Assembly: GCA_903870275.1 (NCBI GenBank)
Contig: CAIQCK010000113.1
Span: 1-64,000 of the forward strand
DNA: 64,000 bases
Source of the DNA: an uncultured bacterium
GTDB taxonomy: Bacteria; Verrucomicrobiota; Verrucomicrobiia; CAIQCK01
Direction of reading: 5' to 3'
In this document: one piece after another, positions 8,212-16,372 of the stretch
Numbering within the stretch: position 1 is the stretch's first letter
Layout of the letters: every line of letters begins with the position of its first letter
Program-made: the position numbers and the translations under genes
The notes under the pieces: model-generated
Seen by the model: only the letters and a program-made list of their open reading frames with translations
Databases searched by the model: none
Told to the model about the DNA's origin: nothing

Positions 8212-9486
8212 CTACAACTGTTTCAGCTCACGCTCGATTCCCTTCGCGTCCTTCGTCGGGCCGATCACGGCCAGGCGCAGGCGCGACGCGTGGAACAACT
8301 CGCGGGCGACGGCTTGCACCTCGGACGCCGTGACTTGATGGACGCGGGCCACCACCTCGTCCGGCTCGAAAATTTTTCCAAAGCCGAGCAGGTGTTCGCC
8401 GGCCCACATCATCTGGTTGCTGGTGCTCTCCAGTGCGAGCCGCATCTGACCGATGGCGTAGTCCTTGGCGCGGCGCAGCTCGCCGGCCGACGGCGGCTTG
8501 GCGGCGGCACGGGCCGCTTCGCGCATCGTCAGCCGCAGCGCCTTCGTGAGCCGCTTGTTATCGAGGCCCGCCGAGATGATCATCGCGCCGGCGTCGGCGA
8601 AATAGTTGAGCGAACTCTGGATTGAATACGCCATTCCGTGCCGCTCGCGCACCACCTGGAACAGCCGGCTGCTCATGTTCTCGCCAAAAATCACGTTGAG
8701 CAGCTTCAGCGCGTAGCGCCGGTCGTCGGCGCGAGAGAAGCTGTGCAGGCCGAGCGCCAGGTGGCTCTGCTCGGTCTCCTTGGTGATCAACCGCACAACC
8801 GGCCCGCGCCCGACCGTGCGCGCGGGCGTGAAGTGGTTGTTCCGGCCTTTGTGGACGCGCATGGCCAACGGCCGCACCGCGTCCAGCAGGCGCGCGTGAT
8901 CCACCGGCCCGCCGGCGGCAATGATGGTGTTGCTGCCGACGTAGTGCCGCGCCTTGTAATCGAGCATGTCGCGGCGCGAGATGGCGTCCATGCTCTTGAG
9001 CGTGCCGGTCAGCGAGCGGCCGAGCGGTTGTTGCGGCCACATCGCCTCGTTGAGAATCTCATGCACATGCTGGTCGGGGCGGTCGAGATACATCTGGATT
9101 TCTTCCTTGATGACGCCGCGCTCCTTCTCCAGTTCGGCCGCGTTGAACTTCGGTTCCAGATAGATGTCCATCAGCACGTCCAGCAGCAGGTCGAGCTTGT
9201 CGGCGCTGGCCTTGGCGAAGTAGCACGTGTGCTCCTCGCTGGTGAAGGCGTTGAGGTAGCCGCCAATGCCCTCGACCTCCTCGCTGATCTGCTTGGCGCT
9301 GCGGCGGCGCGTGCCTTTGAAGAGCATGTGCTCGATGAAATGGCTGACGCCGCAGACCCGCTCCGGTTCATGGCGTCCGCCGACGGCGACCCAGACGCCG
9401 AGCGCCACGCTTTGCATGGAAGGCATCTCGGCGGTGGCGACCAACAGGGAGTTGTCGAGGCGCGTGACGTGGTAGCGGGCGATCAT
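8212..9486 (-). CDS. M16-family zinc metallopeptidase (processing-peptidase type)
   Basis: A 424-aa protein with the inverted zinc motif HxxEH ('HFIEH', residues 49-53) and the downstream acidic ligand region ('KERGVIKEEI'), then a second inactive M16 half ('NVIFGENMSSRLFQVVRE'). The length of a single-chain M16B/PqqL-mitochondrial-processing-peptidase-like enzyme fits. It probably degrades peptides; whether cytoplasmic or periplasmic is unclear, since there is no signal peptide. The ATG at 9486 overlaps the stop of the upstream LOG gene by four bases (ATGA), so the pair is translationally coupled. In-frame sequence upstream of this ATG lies inside the LOG gene. Confidence 0.9.
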   Translation of the reverse strand: MIARYHVTRLDNSLLVATAEMPSMQSVALGVWVAVGGRHEPERVCGVSHFIEHMLFKGTRRRSAKQISEEVEGIGGYLNAFTSEEHTCYFAKASADKLDLLLDVLMDIYLEPKFNAAELEKERGVIKEEIQMYLDRPDQHVHEILNEAMWPQQPLGRSLTGTLKSMDAISRRDMLDYKARHYVGSNTIIAAGGPVDHARLLDAVRPLAMRVHKGRNNHFTPARTVGRGPVVRLITKETEQSHLALGLHSFSRADDRRYALKLLNVIFGENMSSRLFQVVRERHGMAYSIQSSLNYFADAGAMIISAGLDNKRLTKALRLTMREAARAAAKPPSAGELRRAKDYAIGQMRLALESTSNQMMWAGEHLLGFGKIFEPDEVVARVHQVTASEVQAVARELFHASRLRLAVIGPTKDAKGIERELKQL

Positions 9487-10160
9487 GTCAGTTTTTTCCG
9501 CTCCGCCGCCTCTTGTTGGGCGCGCCAATGCCGGATGTGCTCCACCGCCTCCTTCGGCTCGTCCACGCAAATGAAAATGTCGAGGTCTTCCGGCGAGATG
9601 CACTTCGCTTTCAACATCGTCTGCCGCATCCAGTCAAACATGCCGCGCCAATAATCACGCCCGATCATCACGACGGGAAACCGTTCAATCCGATGCGTCT
9701 GGATCAGGGTGATGGCCTCGAAGTATTCGTCCAGCGTGCCGAAACCGCCGGGGAACAACACGAACGCGCTGGCGTATTTCACGAAGCAAACCTTGCGCGT
9801 GAAAAAGTAGTGGAACTCCAGCGGGTGGTTGATGAAAGGATTCGGCTTCTGCTCCGTCGGCAGAAGGATATTCAGCCCGACGGAAACGCCGCCGGCCTCG
9901 CTTGCGCCTTTGTTAGCCGCCTCCATGATGCCCGGCCCGCCGCCGGTGATGACCGCGAAACCACTCTCCACCAGCAGCCGTGCCGTTTGCACGGCCTTGC
10001 GATACATCGCTTCGTTGCGCTTGGTGCGCGCCGAGCCGAACACCGTCACCGCCGGTCCGATCTTGCTCATGGACTCGAACGAATCCACGAACTCCGCCAT
10101 GATGCGGAAAATCCGCCATGGATCCTCCCGCGTAAATTCTGGTATCGAAGCTCCAATCAT
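9483..10160 (-). CDS. LOG-family (TIGR00730-type) Rossmann-fold nucleotide hydrolase
   Basis: A 225-aa protein with 'VFGSART' at the first strand, 'GGGPGIMEAANKGA' and the signature PGGxGTxxE ('PGGFGTLDEYFE'). These define the LOG family formerly called lysine decarboxylases, which cleave nucleoside 5'-monophosphates such as cytokinin ribosides to free base plus ribose phosphate. It is slightly longer than plant-type LOGs and similar to bacterial members. It is translationally coupled to the M16 protease gene (ATGA); the reason for that partnership is unknown. Confidence 0.9.
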   Translation of the reverse strand: MIGASIPEFTREDPWRIFRIMAEFVDSFESMSKIGPAVTVFGSARTKRNEAMYRKAVQTARLLVESGFAVITGGGPGIMEAANKGASEAGGVSVGLNILLPTEQKPNPFINHPLEFHYFFTRKVCFVKYASAFVLFPGGFGTLDEYFEAITLIQTHRIERFPVVMIGRDYWRGMFDWMRQTMLKAKCISPEDLDIFICVDEPKEAVEHIRHWRAQQEAAERKKLT

Positions 10161-10248
10161 AAGCGAGTCGGCGCAATGTATCGGCCCCGCCGCAGCATGT
10201 CAACGAAACCGGCGAAAAAGGTTTTTGGTGGAGGCGACCCGATGAAAA

Positions 10249-10680
10249 TCAACCGGCCCGGCCGCGCGTCTCCACGCGCAGCAGCCACACGCTCGCCGCC
10301 AGCGTCGTCACTTCAACCATGAGCGTCATCGCGCCGAGCCGCCCGCTGAGCGGCCCGAAACAACCGCACTCCGGCGACAAGCCGCGCGCCAACGCCGTCA
10401 CGCTCGCCGCCAGAAAAATCGCCGACATTCCCGCCATCAACGTCAGCGCGCCGGCCCGCCACCGCCCGGCGATGGCCAGCGCGCCCGCGGCGGCTTCCAC
10501 CCATGGCAACAGCACCGCCGCCGCCGGCACGAGTGTTTCCGGCAGCAGGTCGTAGTCCATGATCGCGCGGGCAAACGCCAGCGGGTCGGCGATCTTGAGC
10601 GCGCCCGCGGTGATATAGACGCCGCCGAGCAGCCAGACCGCCGCGCGCGACGCGAGCGATTTTATTGTTCCGTCGGCCAT
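10249..10680 (-). CDS. MauE/DoxX-like membrane protein with CGCFG motif
   Basis: A 143-aa protein with four hydrophobic segments and the motif 'SPECGCFGPLSG' between the third and fourth, the signature of MauE-like/DoxX-related membrane proteins implicated in disulfide or quinone-linked redox. It is the last gene of a DUF1573-rhodanese-MauE operon; its ATG at 10680 lies inside the rhodanese gene (19-base overlap). An ATG at 10695 is an alternative, but GGAGGA directly abuts it with no spacing. The two cysteines plus the adjacent rhodanese suggest a shared thiol-redox job at the membrane (inference). Confidence 0.75.
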   Translation of the reverse strand: MADGTIKSLASRAAVWLLGGVYITAGALKIADPLAFARAIMDYDLLPETLVPAAAVLLPWVEAAAGALAIAGRWRAGALTLMAGMSAIFLAASVTALARGLSPECGCFGPLSGRLGAMTLMVEVTTLAASVWLLRVETRGRAG

Positions 10681-11129
10681 CCGCGTTTCTTCCATTCCTC
10701 CCAGCCGTGATAAAAAATTTTCACGCTTCGGTAGCCCAACTGGCCAAGGCGGTCGGCCACCTGCCGGCTCAGCTCGCACCGTTTGCTGTCGCAGTAGATC
10801 ACGATTCCCGTCTCGCGCGGCAGCATCGGGGCAAACTCCGGGAACCGCTTCGTGAATTCCTCCGCCGGGAGATTCAACGCGCCGGCGACGTGGCCGGCGG
10901 CGAACAGTCTGGCCCGGCGCACATCGAGAAAGATCGTCTGCCCCGCGCCGAAGCGCGCGCGCGCCTCGTCGGCGGTGAGATAGCGCGCGTCGAGTTCGCT
11001 CAGGGCCAGCGGCCGGGTGATGGCGACACCGCGCGGCGACAGTGCGTTGAACGCCAGACCGAGCGCGCCCGCGCACAGGAGAATCGCCGCCGCTTCCGCG
11101 CCCAACCGCCGTGCGATGCCAGTCTTCAT
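10662..11129 (-). CDS. Membrane-anchored rhodanese-domain protein
   Basis: A 155-aa protein with an N-terminal hydrophobic anchor or signal (about residues 10-30), then a rhodanese domain: 'TIFLDVRRARLFAAGHVAGALN' and the active-site loop 'YCDSKRCELS' with Cys113 as the likely sulfur acceptor, then 'GYRSVKIFYHGWEEW'. Rhodaneses carry persulfide sulfur. The location is probably periplasmic or membrane-facing. Start and stop overlap both neighbours (ATGA with the DUF1573 gene; 19-base overlap with the MauE-like gene), so the three are tightly co-translated. Confidence 0.88.
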   Translation of the reverse strand: MKTGIARRLGAEAAAILLCAGALGLAFNALSPRGVAITRPLALSELDARYLTADEARARFGAGQTIFLDVRRARLFAAGHVAGALNLPAEEFTKRFPEFAPMLPRETGIVIYCDSKRCELSRQVADRLGQLGYRSVKIFYHGWEEWKKRGWPTEQ

Positions 11130-12193
11130 TTCGCGCCGCTCTCCCCGCTTTTCCGCACGATGCCGCTGAGCGACACCTCCAGCGGTATGTCGGAGTCGCT
11201 CGTGAAAATGTGCAGCGTCCGCCGCATCCAGCCGGGCGGCAGCGCCTGTTGCGTCGTCAGTTCGATGACGAACTCGCGCCCCGGCGCGTTCGTCGTCACC
11301 GTCGCCCTCAACGCGGCGTCGCCGGGGTTCACCGATTGGATTTCCACCGGTTTCGGCCCGGTGTTCTGCACGGTCAGTTGTTTCGGCGGAAATTTTTCGC
11401 CCGGCCCGACCACCCCGAGGAACAGCGCCGTCGGCGACACGCGCACCGGCCCGACCACGGTGCCGATGACAAGCAGGATCGGCTTGCCGGAAATCTTGCG
11501 GTCCGTGGTCACTTCGATGTTTCCGACCATCGGTCCCGTGCGGCTCTGCGGAGGCAGCGAGACCTTGAGCCGATACGTCGAACCGTCGCGGCCAACCGGC
11601 GCGGCTTCGACCGTCAGGTTGGTCGGCGAACTGGTGATGCTCTTGATCGCGAACGGCCGGCCTTTCGCGTCGGCGAGCGTCACTTCACGCGTCACGGTCT
11701 GGCCGCGCTCGAACTGGCCGAGGTCAAGCACCGACGGCGTGAAGATGAACACCGGCTGCACGTCGGCGCGCAGTTCCAGCGTCGCCATCGGGCGGTCCGG
11801 ATCGGTGGATTGCACCGACATCACTTTGTCGACCGGGCCGTTGAAATTGCCGCTGTAGAAAGTGACCAGCAACCGGGTGGCGCCGCCAGGCGGGATTTCG
11901 CTCGCGTCCAACTCCGTCGCCGCGCAACTGCACCCCGGAAACACTTGCAAGATGCGGAGCGCGCCCGCGCCGGTGTTGCGAATCGTGAAGATATGCGACG
12001 CCTCCGTCTGTTGGTCCATCACGCCGAAATTGCATCCCTTTTCGTCGAACGCGATGCGGCCCGCCGGAGCCGCCGGTGGCGTGGCGGCCTGTGCGATGCC
12101 CGCCACGAACAGCAACCACGCGCCGATGATGAATGCGACGGAGCAACAATGCGCCGGGAGCGCCGTGGCGCGGCTTGGCTGGCGTTGGTTCAT
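11126..12193 (-). CDS. DUF1573-domain exported protein
   Basis: A 355-aa protein with a signal peptide (hydrophobic stretch 'FIIGAWLLFVAGIAQA') and an Ig-like DUF1573 domain recognised by 'FGVMDQQTEASHIFTIRNTGAGALRI' (read as separated blocks) and the double-cysteine site 'PGCSCAATEL'. A second Ig-like repeat lies near 'LFLGVVGPGEKF'. DUF1573 proteins are abundant in Bacteroidetes, Planctomycetes and Verrucomicrobia; their function is unknown. It is first in the operon with the rhodanese and MauE-like genes. The ATG at 12193 is chosen to give a normal signal peptide. Confidence 0.82.
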   Translation of the reverse strand: MNQRQPSRATALPAHCCSVAFIIGAWLLFVAGIAQAATPPAAPAGRIAFDEKGCNFGVMDQQTEASHIFTIRNTGAGALRILQVFPGCSCAATELDASEIPPGGATRLLVTFYSGNFNGPVDKVMSVQSTDPDRPMATLELRADVQPVFIFTPSVLDLGQFERGQTVTREVTLADAKGRPFAIKSITSSPTNLTVEAAPVGRDGSTYRLKVSLPPQSRTGPMVGNIEVTTDRKISGKPILLVIGTVVGPVRVSPTALFLGVVGPGEKFPPKQLTVQNTGPKPVEIQSVNPGDAALRATVTTNAPGREFVIELTTQQALPPGWMRRTLHIFTSDSDIPLEVSLSGIVRKSGESGAK

Positions 12194-12259
12194 TGTCGTT
12201 TGGAACACCGCCGGCATCTTACGCCCGTTACCTTGTGGCGACAATCGCAACGGCGCAGG

Positions 12260-13108
12260 TCAGAACCCGCGTCCCGCCCCGCCGCCACCACTGCAACCGC
12301 CGCCGAAACTGAAACCGCCCCCGCCGCCGCTGAAACTGCCTCCGCCAAAACCTCCGCTGCCTCCGTAGGAGCTAGACGATGGGTCCTGAATGTATTGGGC
12401 TTCGTGATAACCGCATTTTGGGCAGGAGACGTCGCGCAGTCTTCGCCCGTTCGTGTATCGCGTCGAATTTGTCACAATGCGATCGCAAATGGTGAGCGGC
12501 CGATAACCGCATTTGGGACAACGGCCCAAGCGCCATTGCACCAGCGCGAAGACGCCAAGTAGCAGCAGCACGGTAAACACAGCGACCAGATTCGAAGCGA
12601 AGTCGCCGCGCGGTTCGGTTTGCCGGCGGCCTTGCGATGACGGCAGCTCTTTCGCCTTGCCGCCGCGAACCGCCTCGGCCAGCGCCTGCGAGGTCGCCAC
12701 CAACCCCGCGCTCCAGTCGCCCCGGCGAAAATACGGCACGGCGTGCGTATCAAGAATGCGGCCGCAGCGTGCATCGGGCAGGATGCCTTCGAGACCGTAG
12801 CCGACCTCGATTTCGACGCGGCGGTTTTTAACCGCCAGCAACAGCATCACACCGTTGTCCCTGCCTTTCTGGCCGACGCCCCACTTTTTGAACAGCTCGA
12901 CGGCGTAACTTTTCGAGTCGAGCGGCGCGGTGGTTTCGACGGTGACGACGGCCAGCTCCGCGCCGGTGGCCGCGCGAAGGTCATGGGAAATCGCCTCCAG
13001 GCGCCGCTGCGTGTCCGGCGTGAGGACGCCGGCAAAATCGTTCACCGGCCCGCGATAGCCCGGCAGCGACACGGCGGCAAGCAGCAACGAGAAGAAAATC
13101 GCCGTCAC
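12260..13108 (-). CDS. TPM-domain membrane protein with Gly-rich tail (YgcG-like)
   Basis: A 282-aa protein with a signal peptide, then a TPM_phosphatase (YgcG) domain ('VNDFAGVLTPDTQRRLEAI', 'ELAVVTVETTAPLDSKSYA', 'DNGVMLLLAVKNRRVEIEVG'), a membrane helix near residue 170 ('LVAVFTVLLLLGVFAL'), two CxxC zinc-ribbon pairs ('CPKCGY' twice) and a Gly/Ser-rich C-terminus. The GTG start overlaps the stop of the upstream TPM gene (GTGA). It is the second TPM gene in the lemA operon, the usual context. Its role is thought to be in envelope or photosystem maintenance but is not defined. Confidence 0.82.
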   Translation of the reverse strand: MTAIFFSLLLAAVSLPGYRGPVNDFAGVLTPDTQRRLEAISHDLRAATGAELAVVTVETTAPLDSKSYAVELFKKWGVGQKGRDNGVMLLLAVKNRRVEIEVGYGLEGILPDARCGRILDTHAVPYFRRGDWSAGLVATSQALAEAVRGGKAKELPSSQGRRQTEPRGDFASNLVAVFTVLLLLGVFALVQWRLGRCPKCGYRPLTICDRIVTNSTRYTNGRRLRDVSCPKCGYHEAQYIQDPSSSSYGGSGGFGGGSFSGGGGGFSFGGGCSGGGGAGRGF

Positions 13109-13686
13109 GATTTTTCGTGTCCCTTCCGCTTGCCGCCCTTCGTCTTCAGGTTCCGCAATCCTTCGAGCACGATGTCGGCCAGCAACTTCACGCCGAAGTG
13201 AAAGGCCTCTCCGTAGCTGCCTTCCTTCAGCAGCGGCACGACGACATGGTCGAGAACCTCGCCGGTGAGGCGGTCGCTGACGAACGGCTCCAGTCCGTAG
13301 CCAATTTCCGATTCGACACGGCGCTCGTCCAGCGCCAGCAGCAGCAGGAGGCCGCGGTTTTCGTCGGCGCGAAGGCCGCCGATGTTCCAGTGGTTGAACA
13401 ACCAGAAAACATATTGCTGAGGCGTCAGCGGCGCGGTGGTCTTCTGCGTGACGATGACGATCTCGACTCCCGGCAGGACGCGCGCGGCGTCGGCCCGGAA
13501 CGTTTCGAGCGCCGTCTGGAGTTTGTCGGTCCACGCCGGCTCGATGACGCCGGCGAAGTCGTTGAGCAACCCGCGGCGTTTCGGCGGCGGGACGGCGAGC
13601 GCGTCGAGCTCGGCGATGTGAAAACCGCAACCGGCGCAACGCGGCTCGTGGACCGTGATCTCGCGGGAGCAACGGGGGCATTTCAT
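13105..13686 (-). CDS. TPM-domain protein with N-terminal zinc ribbon
   Basis: A 193-aa protein beginning with a zinc ribbon ('CPRCSREI..CAGCGF', Cys3, Cys6 and a second pair near 17-20), then one TPM domain ('LLNDFAGVIEPAWTDKL', 'EIVIVTQKTTAPLTPQQYV', 'NRGLLLLLALDERRVESEIG'). No signal peptide or membrane helix is seen, unlike its downstream partner, so it is probably cytoplasmic. It is translationally coupled to the second TPM gene through a GTGA overlap, and it lies 95 bp downstream of lemA on the same strand. Confidence 0.82.
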   Translation of the reverse strand: MKCPRCSREITVHEPRCAGCGFHIAELDALAVPPPKRRGLLNDFAGVIEPAWTDKLQTALETFRADAARVLPGVEIVIVTQKTTAPLTPQQYVFWLFNHWNIGGLRADENRGLLLLLALDERRVESEIGYGLEPFVSDRLTGEVLDHVVVPLLKEGSYGEAFHFGVKLLADIVLEGLRNLKTKGGKRKGHEKS

Positions 13687-13781
13687 CGGTCGTCAGCGAT
13701 CAGCGATTCGCCACCAGTAATCCGTATCCAGTCATCAAGGCGGGATGGTGAATGATGGGTAACTAAACCCCTCTCGTTTCC

Positions 13782-14375
13782 TCAGAATTTCACCGGCGGC
13801 GGTTTCTTCATGCCGGCCTTCGTGTCGGCCGGGGCTTCGTAGTAGGCCGCCTTGTCGAAACGGAACATGGCGGCGATGATGTTGCCGGGCAGGGCGCGGA
13901 TGAGCGTGTTGTAGGTTTGCACCTGGTCGTTGTAACGCTTGCGGGCGACGGCGATGCGGTTCTCCGTGCCGGCCAGTTCGTCGGCGAGCGCCTGGAAGTT
14001 GCTGTTGCTCTTCAGTTCGGGGTAGCGCTCGGCCACGGCGATCAACCGCGCCAGCGCGGAACTGAGTTGATTGTTGGCGGCGATCTTGTCGGCGATGGAG
14101 GCGCTGCCCACCAGCGTCTGGCCAACCTTGCCGCGCGCCTCGGCGACGCCGAGGAAGATCGTTTGTTCCTGTTTGGCGAAACCCTTGACGGTCTCGACGT
14201 AGTTCGGGATCAGGTCGTAGCGGCGCTGAAGCTGGTTCTCCACTTCCTTCCACGCGCTGTTGACGGCTTCATTCTCGCGCACGATGTGATTGTAGCTGCC
14301 GATGCAGCCGATGATCGGCGCGAGCAGGACGACCGCCAACACCACCAAGGCGACGAAGCATCCGCGGTTTTGCAT
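13782..14375 (-). CDS. LemA family protein
   Basis: A 197-aa protein with one N-terminal membrane helix (residues 7-28, 'VALVVLAVVLLAPIIG') and the LemA signature 'NEAVNSAWKEVENQLQRRYDLIPNYVETVKG' (given in parts), 'NFQALADELAGTENRIAVAR' and 'YNTLIRALPGNIIAAMF'. LemA proteins are helical and membrane-anchored with an unresolved role. The ATG at 14375 is preceded by AAAGGA at good spacing, so it is preferred to the in-frame upstream start at 14405. It heads the LemA-TPM-TPM operon. Confidence 0.9.
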   Translation of the reverse strand: MQNRGCFVALVVLAVVLLAPIIGCIGSYNHIVRENEAVNSAWKEVENQLQRRYDLIPNYVETVKGFAKQEQTIFLGVAEARGKVGQTLVGSASIADKIAANNQLSSALARLIAVAERYPELKSNSNFQALADELAGTENRIAVARKRYNDQVQTYNTLIRALPGNIIAAMFRFDKAAYYEAPADTKAGMKKPPPVKF

Positions 14376-14492
14376 GGACGTTTCCTTTCGCGCGCAGCCT
14401 ACCACAAACGCCGCGGTTGTGTCATCACCGCGCGGCGGCCTCCGGCAAAAAAGCCCTCTTATTCATGCCGATGTTTCTCCCGCCGCTCTCGC

Positions 14493-15560
14493 CTACGTAA
14501 CGACATGTCCCTGGCGGATGAAGAACCGCTCCTGGCGGCCTTGGAGTAGAAGCGTCAAAATCACCTTGAGAATCACCGTCGCCGGGATCGCGAACACCAA
14601 CCCCAGAAATCCCCCCAGTTCCACTCCTGCCAGAACCGAGAAGACCATGACGACTGGATGCAGGTGAACGGAGCGCCCCAACACAAAAGGAATCAGGACA
14701 AAATCATCCACGAGCCGGATGCTTATGAAGAGAATGGCCACGGCCAACAGCATGGATACGGACTGGAGTTGGAAGTAAACCATCAGCAGGGCAAGCCCCC
14801 CGCCGATGATGGGCGCCATGAAGGGAATGGGATTGACGAGCGCGGTGATCACACCGAGAAGCACCGCGTTGTCCACGCCCATGAAGTGAAGCCCGAGAAT
14901 GGTGAGAAGCCCCACGCACAGCGATTCGATCATCACGCCTCGCAGATACGCTCCCAGGGTGGCGTTGAGCTCCGCAAGAAATCCCAACAGGCTTTCCACA
15001 TGCTGGCTGGGCGTGAGATTGAACAACGCATCAATCCATTGCTTGCCGCGGCTCAGGCCGAAGAAACTGACAAACGGGATGATGATGATCCACATTCCCG
15101 CGTGGGCAACACTCGCGGCATTCTCGGGCAGTTTCATGAGAACGCCCGTCATCATCTCGTCGGCTCGGAAGGGGATCACGAGGGACCTGGCTCGCGCGCC
15201 AATCAAAGGCGCCGCCAGCCTCTGAATCTCCGAATTGAAGCGGAGAACGAGGTCATCCATCATCTTGGCGTATTTGGGCAAAGACGCCAGCGTCTCATTG
15301 ACCTGGTGAATCAGGGGTGGAATAAGCCACATGCATAAAACCACGCCCACCGTCAGAAGCGACAAGTAGAGCACCACCACCACGCGATCCCGCTTCAAAC
15401 CGAGGGCCGTAAACCGATCCACCAGCGGGTTTGCGAGATAGGCCAGCATCAAGCCAAACGCAAAGGGAAGGAGCACCGTGAACAGCTTGACCAGCACAAA
15501 CAGGAAGACGCCCAACGCGAGAAGGGAGATGACGGCACGCCAGAAGCGAATTTCGTTCAT
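14493..15560 (-). CDS. AI-2E transporter family (UPF0118) permease
   Basis: A 355-aa polytopic membrane protein with about eight hydrophobic segments in the arrangement of AI-2E/PerM/TqsA family proteins, including two N-terminal helices ('VISLLALGVFLFVLVKLF'), a long hydrophilic region (about 90-150) and the typical 'NPIPFMAPIIGG' and 'LGRSVHLHPVVMVFSVLAG' segments. Family members export autoinducer-2 or act as Na+/H+ antiporters; the substrate is unknown here. It lies 3 bases after the cyclic-nucleotide-binding gene, so the pair are cotranscribed and may be regulated together. Confidence 0.88.
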   Translation of the reverse strand: MNEIRFWRAVISLLALGVFLFVLVKLFTVLLPFAFGLMLAYLANPLVDRFTALGLKRDRVVVVLYLSLLTVGVVLCMWLIPPLIHQVNETLASLPKYAKMMDDLVLRFNSEIQRLAAPLIGARARSLVIPFRADEMMTGVLMKLPENAASVAHAGMWIIIIPFVSFFGLSRGKQWIDALFNLTPSQHVESLLGFLAELNATLGAYLRGVMIESLCVGLLTILGLHFMGVDNAVLLGVITALVNPIPFMAPIIGGGLALLMVYFQLQSVSMLLAVAILFISIRLVDDFVLIPFVLGRSVHLHPVVMVFSVLAGVELGGFLGLVFAIPATVILKVILTLLLQGRQERFFIRQGHVVT

Positions 15561-15563
15561 GGT

Positions 15564-16070
15564 TCAGTCGCCCTTTTCCTTGTCGCGCTCCTCATTGGAT
15601 TTGCGCAAGAGCGCGGAGAGCACCACGGCGATGTTCCTCATGATCTCGACGCCGACGGCTGGATCGCGGTGAAGCAGGGATTCGAACGTCGCCGTGTAGA
15701 GGAGATAAATCTCGCCGTCTTCCGTGACACGGGCCGTGGCGGTGCGCGGCTGGTGTTCCAAAAGCGCCATCTCGCCAAAAATCTGGCCGGGGCCGAGGCG
15801 GGCCAGCACCTTCACCTTGTCGTTGGAACCGCTGCGGCTTAACTCCACCCCTCCCGACCGGATCACAAACACTGCCTTCCCTTCCTGTCCCTGCTGAAAG
15901 ACGATTTCGCCCGTGTAATACTTTCTCTTCTGCATCGCCTGCAGAATGCGGCCCAAGTGCCTTTTTTGAAGCCCGTGAAAGATGGAGATCTCCCGGAAAA
16001 ACGCGAGGTCGTCAGAATTCTGGGCGTCACGGAACAGTTTCTTCACCAGCCCGTAGATTGACATCTTCAC
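15564..16070 (-). CDS. Cyclic nucleotide-binding domain protein
   Basis: A 168-aa protein consisting of one cNMP-binding domain: 'FFREISIFHGLQKRHL', 'YYTGEIVFQQGQEGKAVFVI', 'GSNDKVKVLARLGPGQIFGE' and the phosphate-binding cassette 'FGEMALLEHQPRTATARV' with conserved Glu and Arg. No HTH or kinase domain follows, so it is a stand-alone sensor. The GTG at 16070 is supported by AAGGAG seven bases upstream; the ATG two codons later is too far. It precedes the AI-2E permease gene by 3 bases and may modulate it (inference). Confidence 0.85.
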   Translation of the reverse strand: MKMSIYGLVKKLFRDAQNSDDLAFFREISIFHGLQKRHLGRILQAMQKRKYYTGEIVFQQGQEGKAVFVIRSGGVELSRSGSNDKVKVLARLGPGQIFGEMALLEHQPRTATARVTEDGEIYLLYTATFESLLHRDPAVGVEIMRNIAVVLSALLRKSNEERDKEKGD

Positions 16071-16372
16071 GATTCAGCTCCTTTTGTTGAGTTCGTGCCG
16101 GGTCCGTCACAGGCACGATCCTGCCTTGCTGCGAGGATGCGGCGGCGGCGGATTCAACGCAAGCCAAATGCCGGATGCCCGGCTGAATCGCAGGCTCCAA
16201 AGCCGGCACCCTCGCGCCAAGCCATTCCGGTGAAGAATGTCCGCAACTCGCCTTGCCGGCGAGTGTTTATGTTGTTGCCGGCTGCGACAACGCCAGGCGG
16301 GAAAGTCGGGTTTGAAAATTGACCAACGGCTTGCCGACGCTCTAGAGTGTGGACCGGATAATTCGGACGGAC
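16071..16372. other. Divergent intergenic region (302 bp)
   Basis: This lies between the minus-strand cNMP/permease operon and the plus-strand kinase gene, so it should hold both promoters. The only structure I see is a hairpin at 16246-16264 with seven-base arms (ACTCGCC/GGCGAGT) and a five-base loop. No T-run follows it. No open frame here looks like a gene. Confidence 0.5.

Noticed and set aside
16246..16264. Rho-independent terminator hairpin before the kinase gene
   Set aside because: No T-run on either strand and no gene ends nearby; kept only as a weak structure in the intergenic entry.
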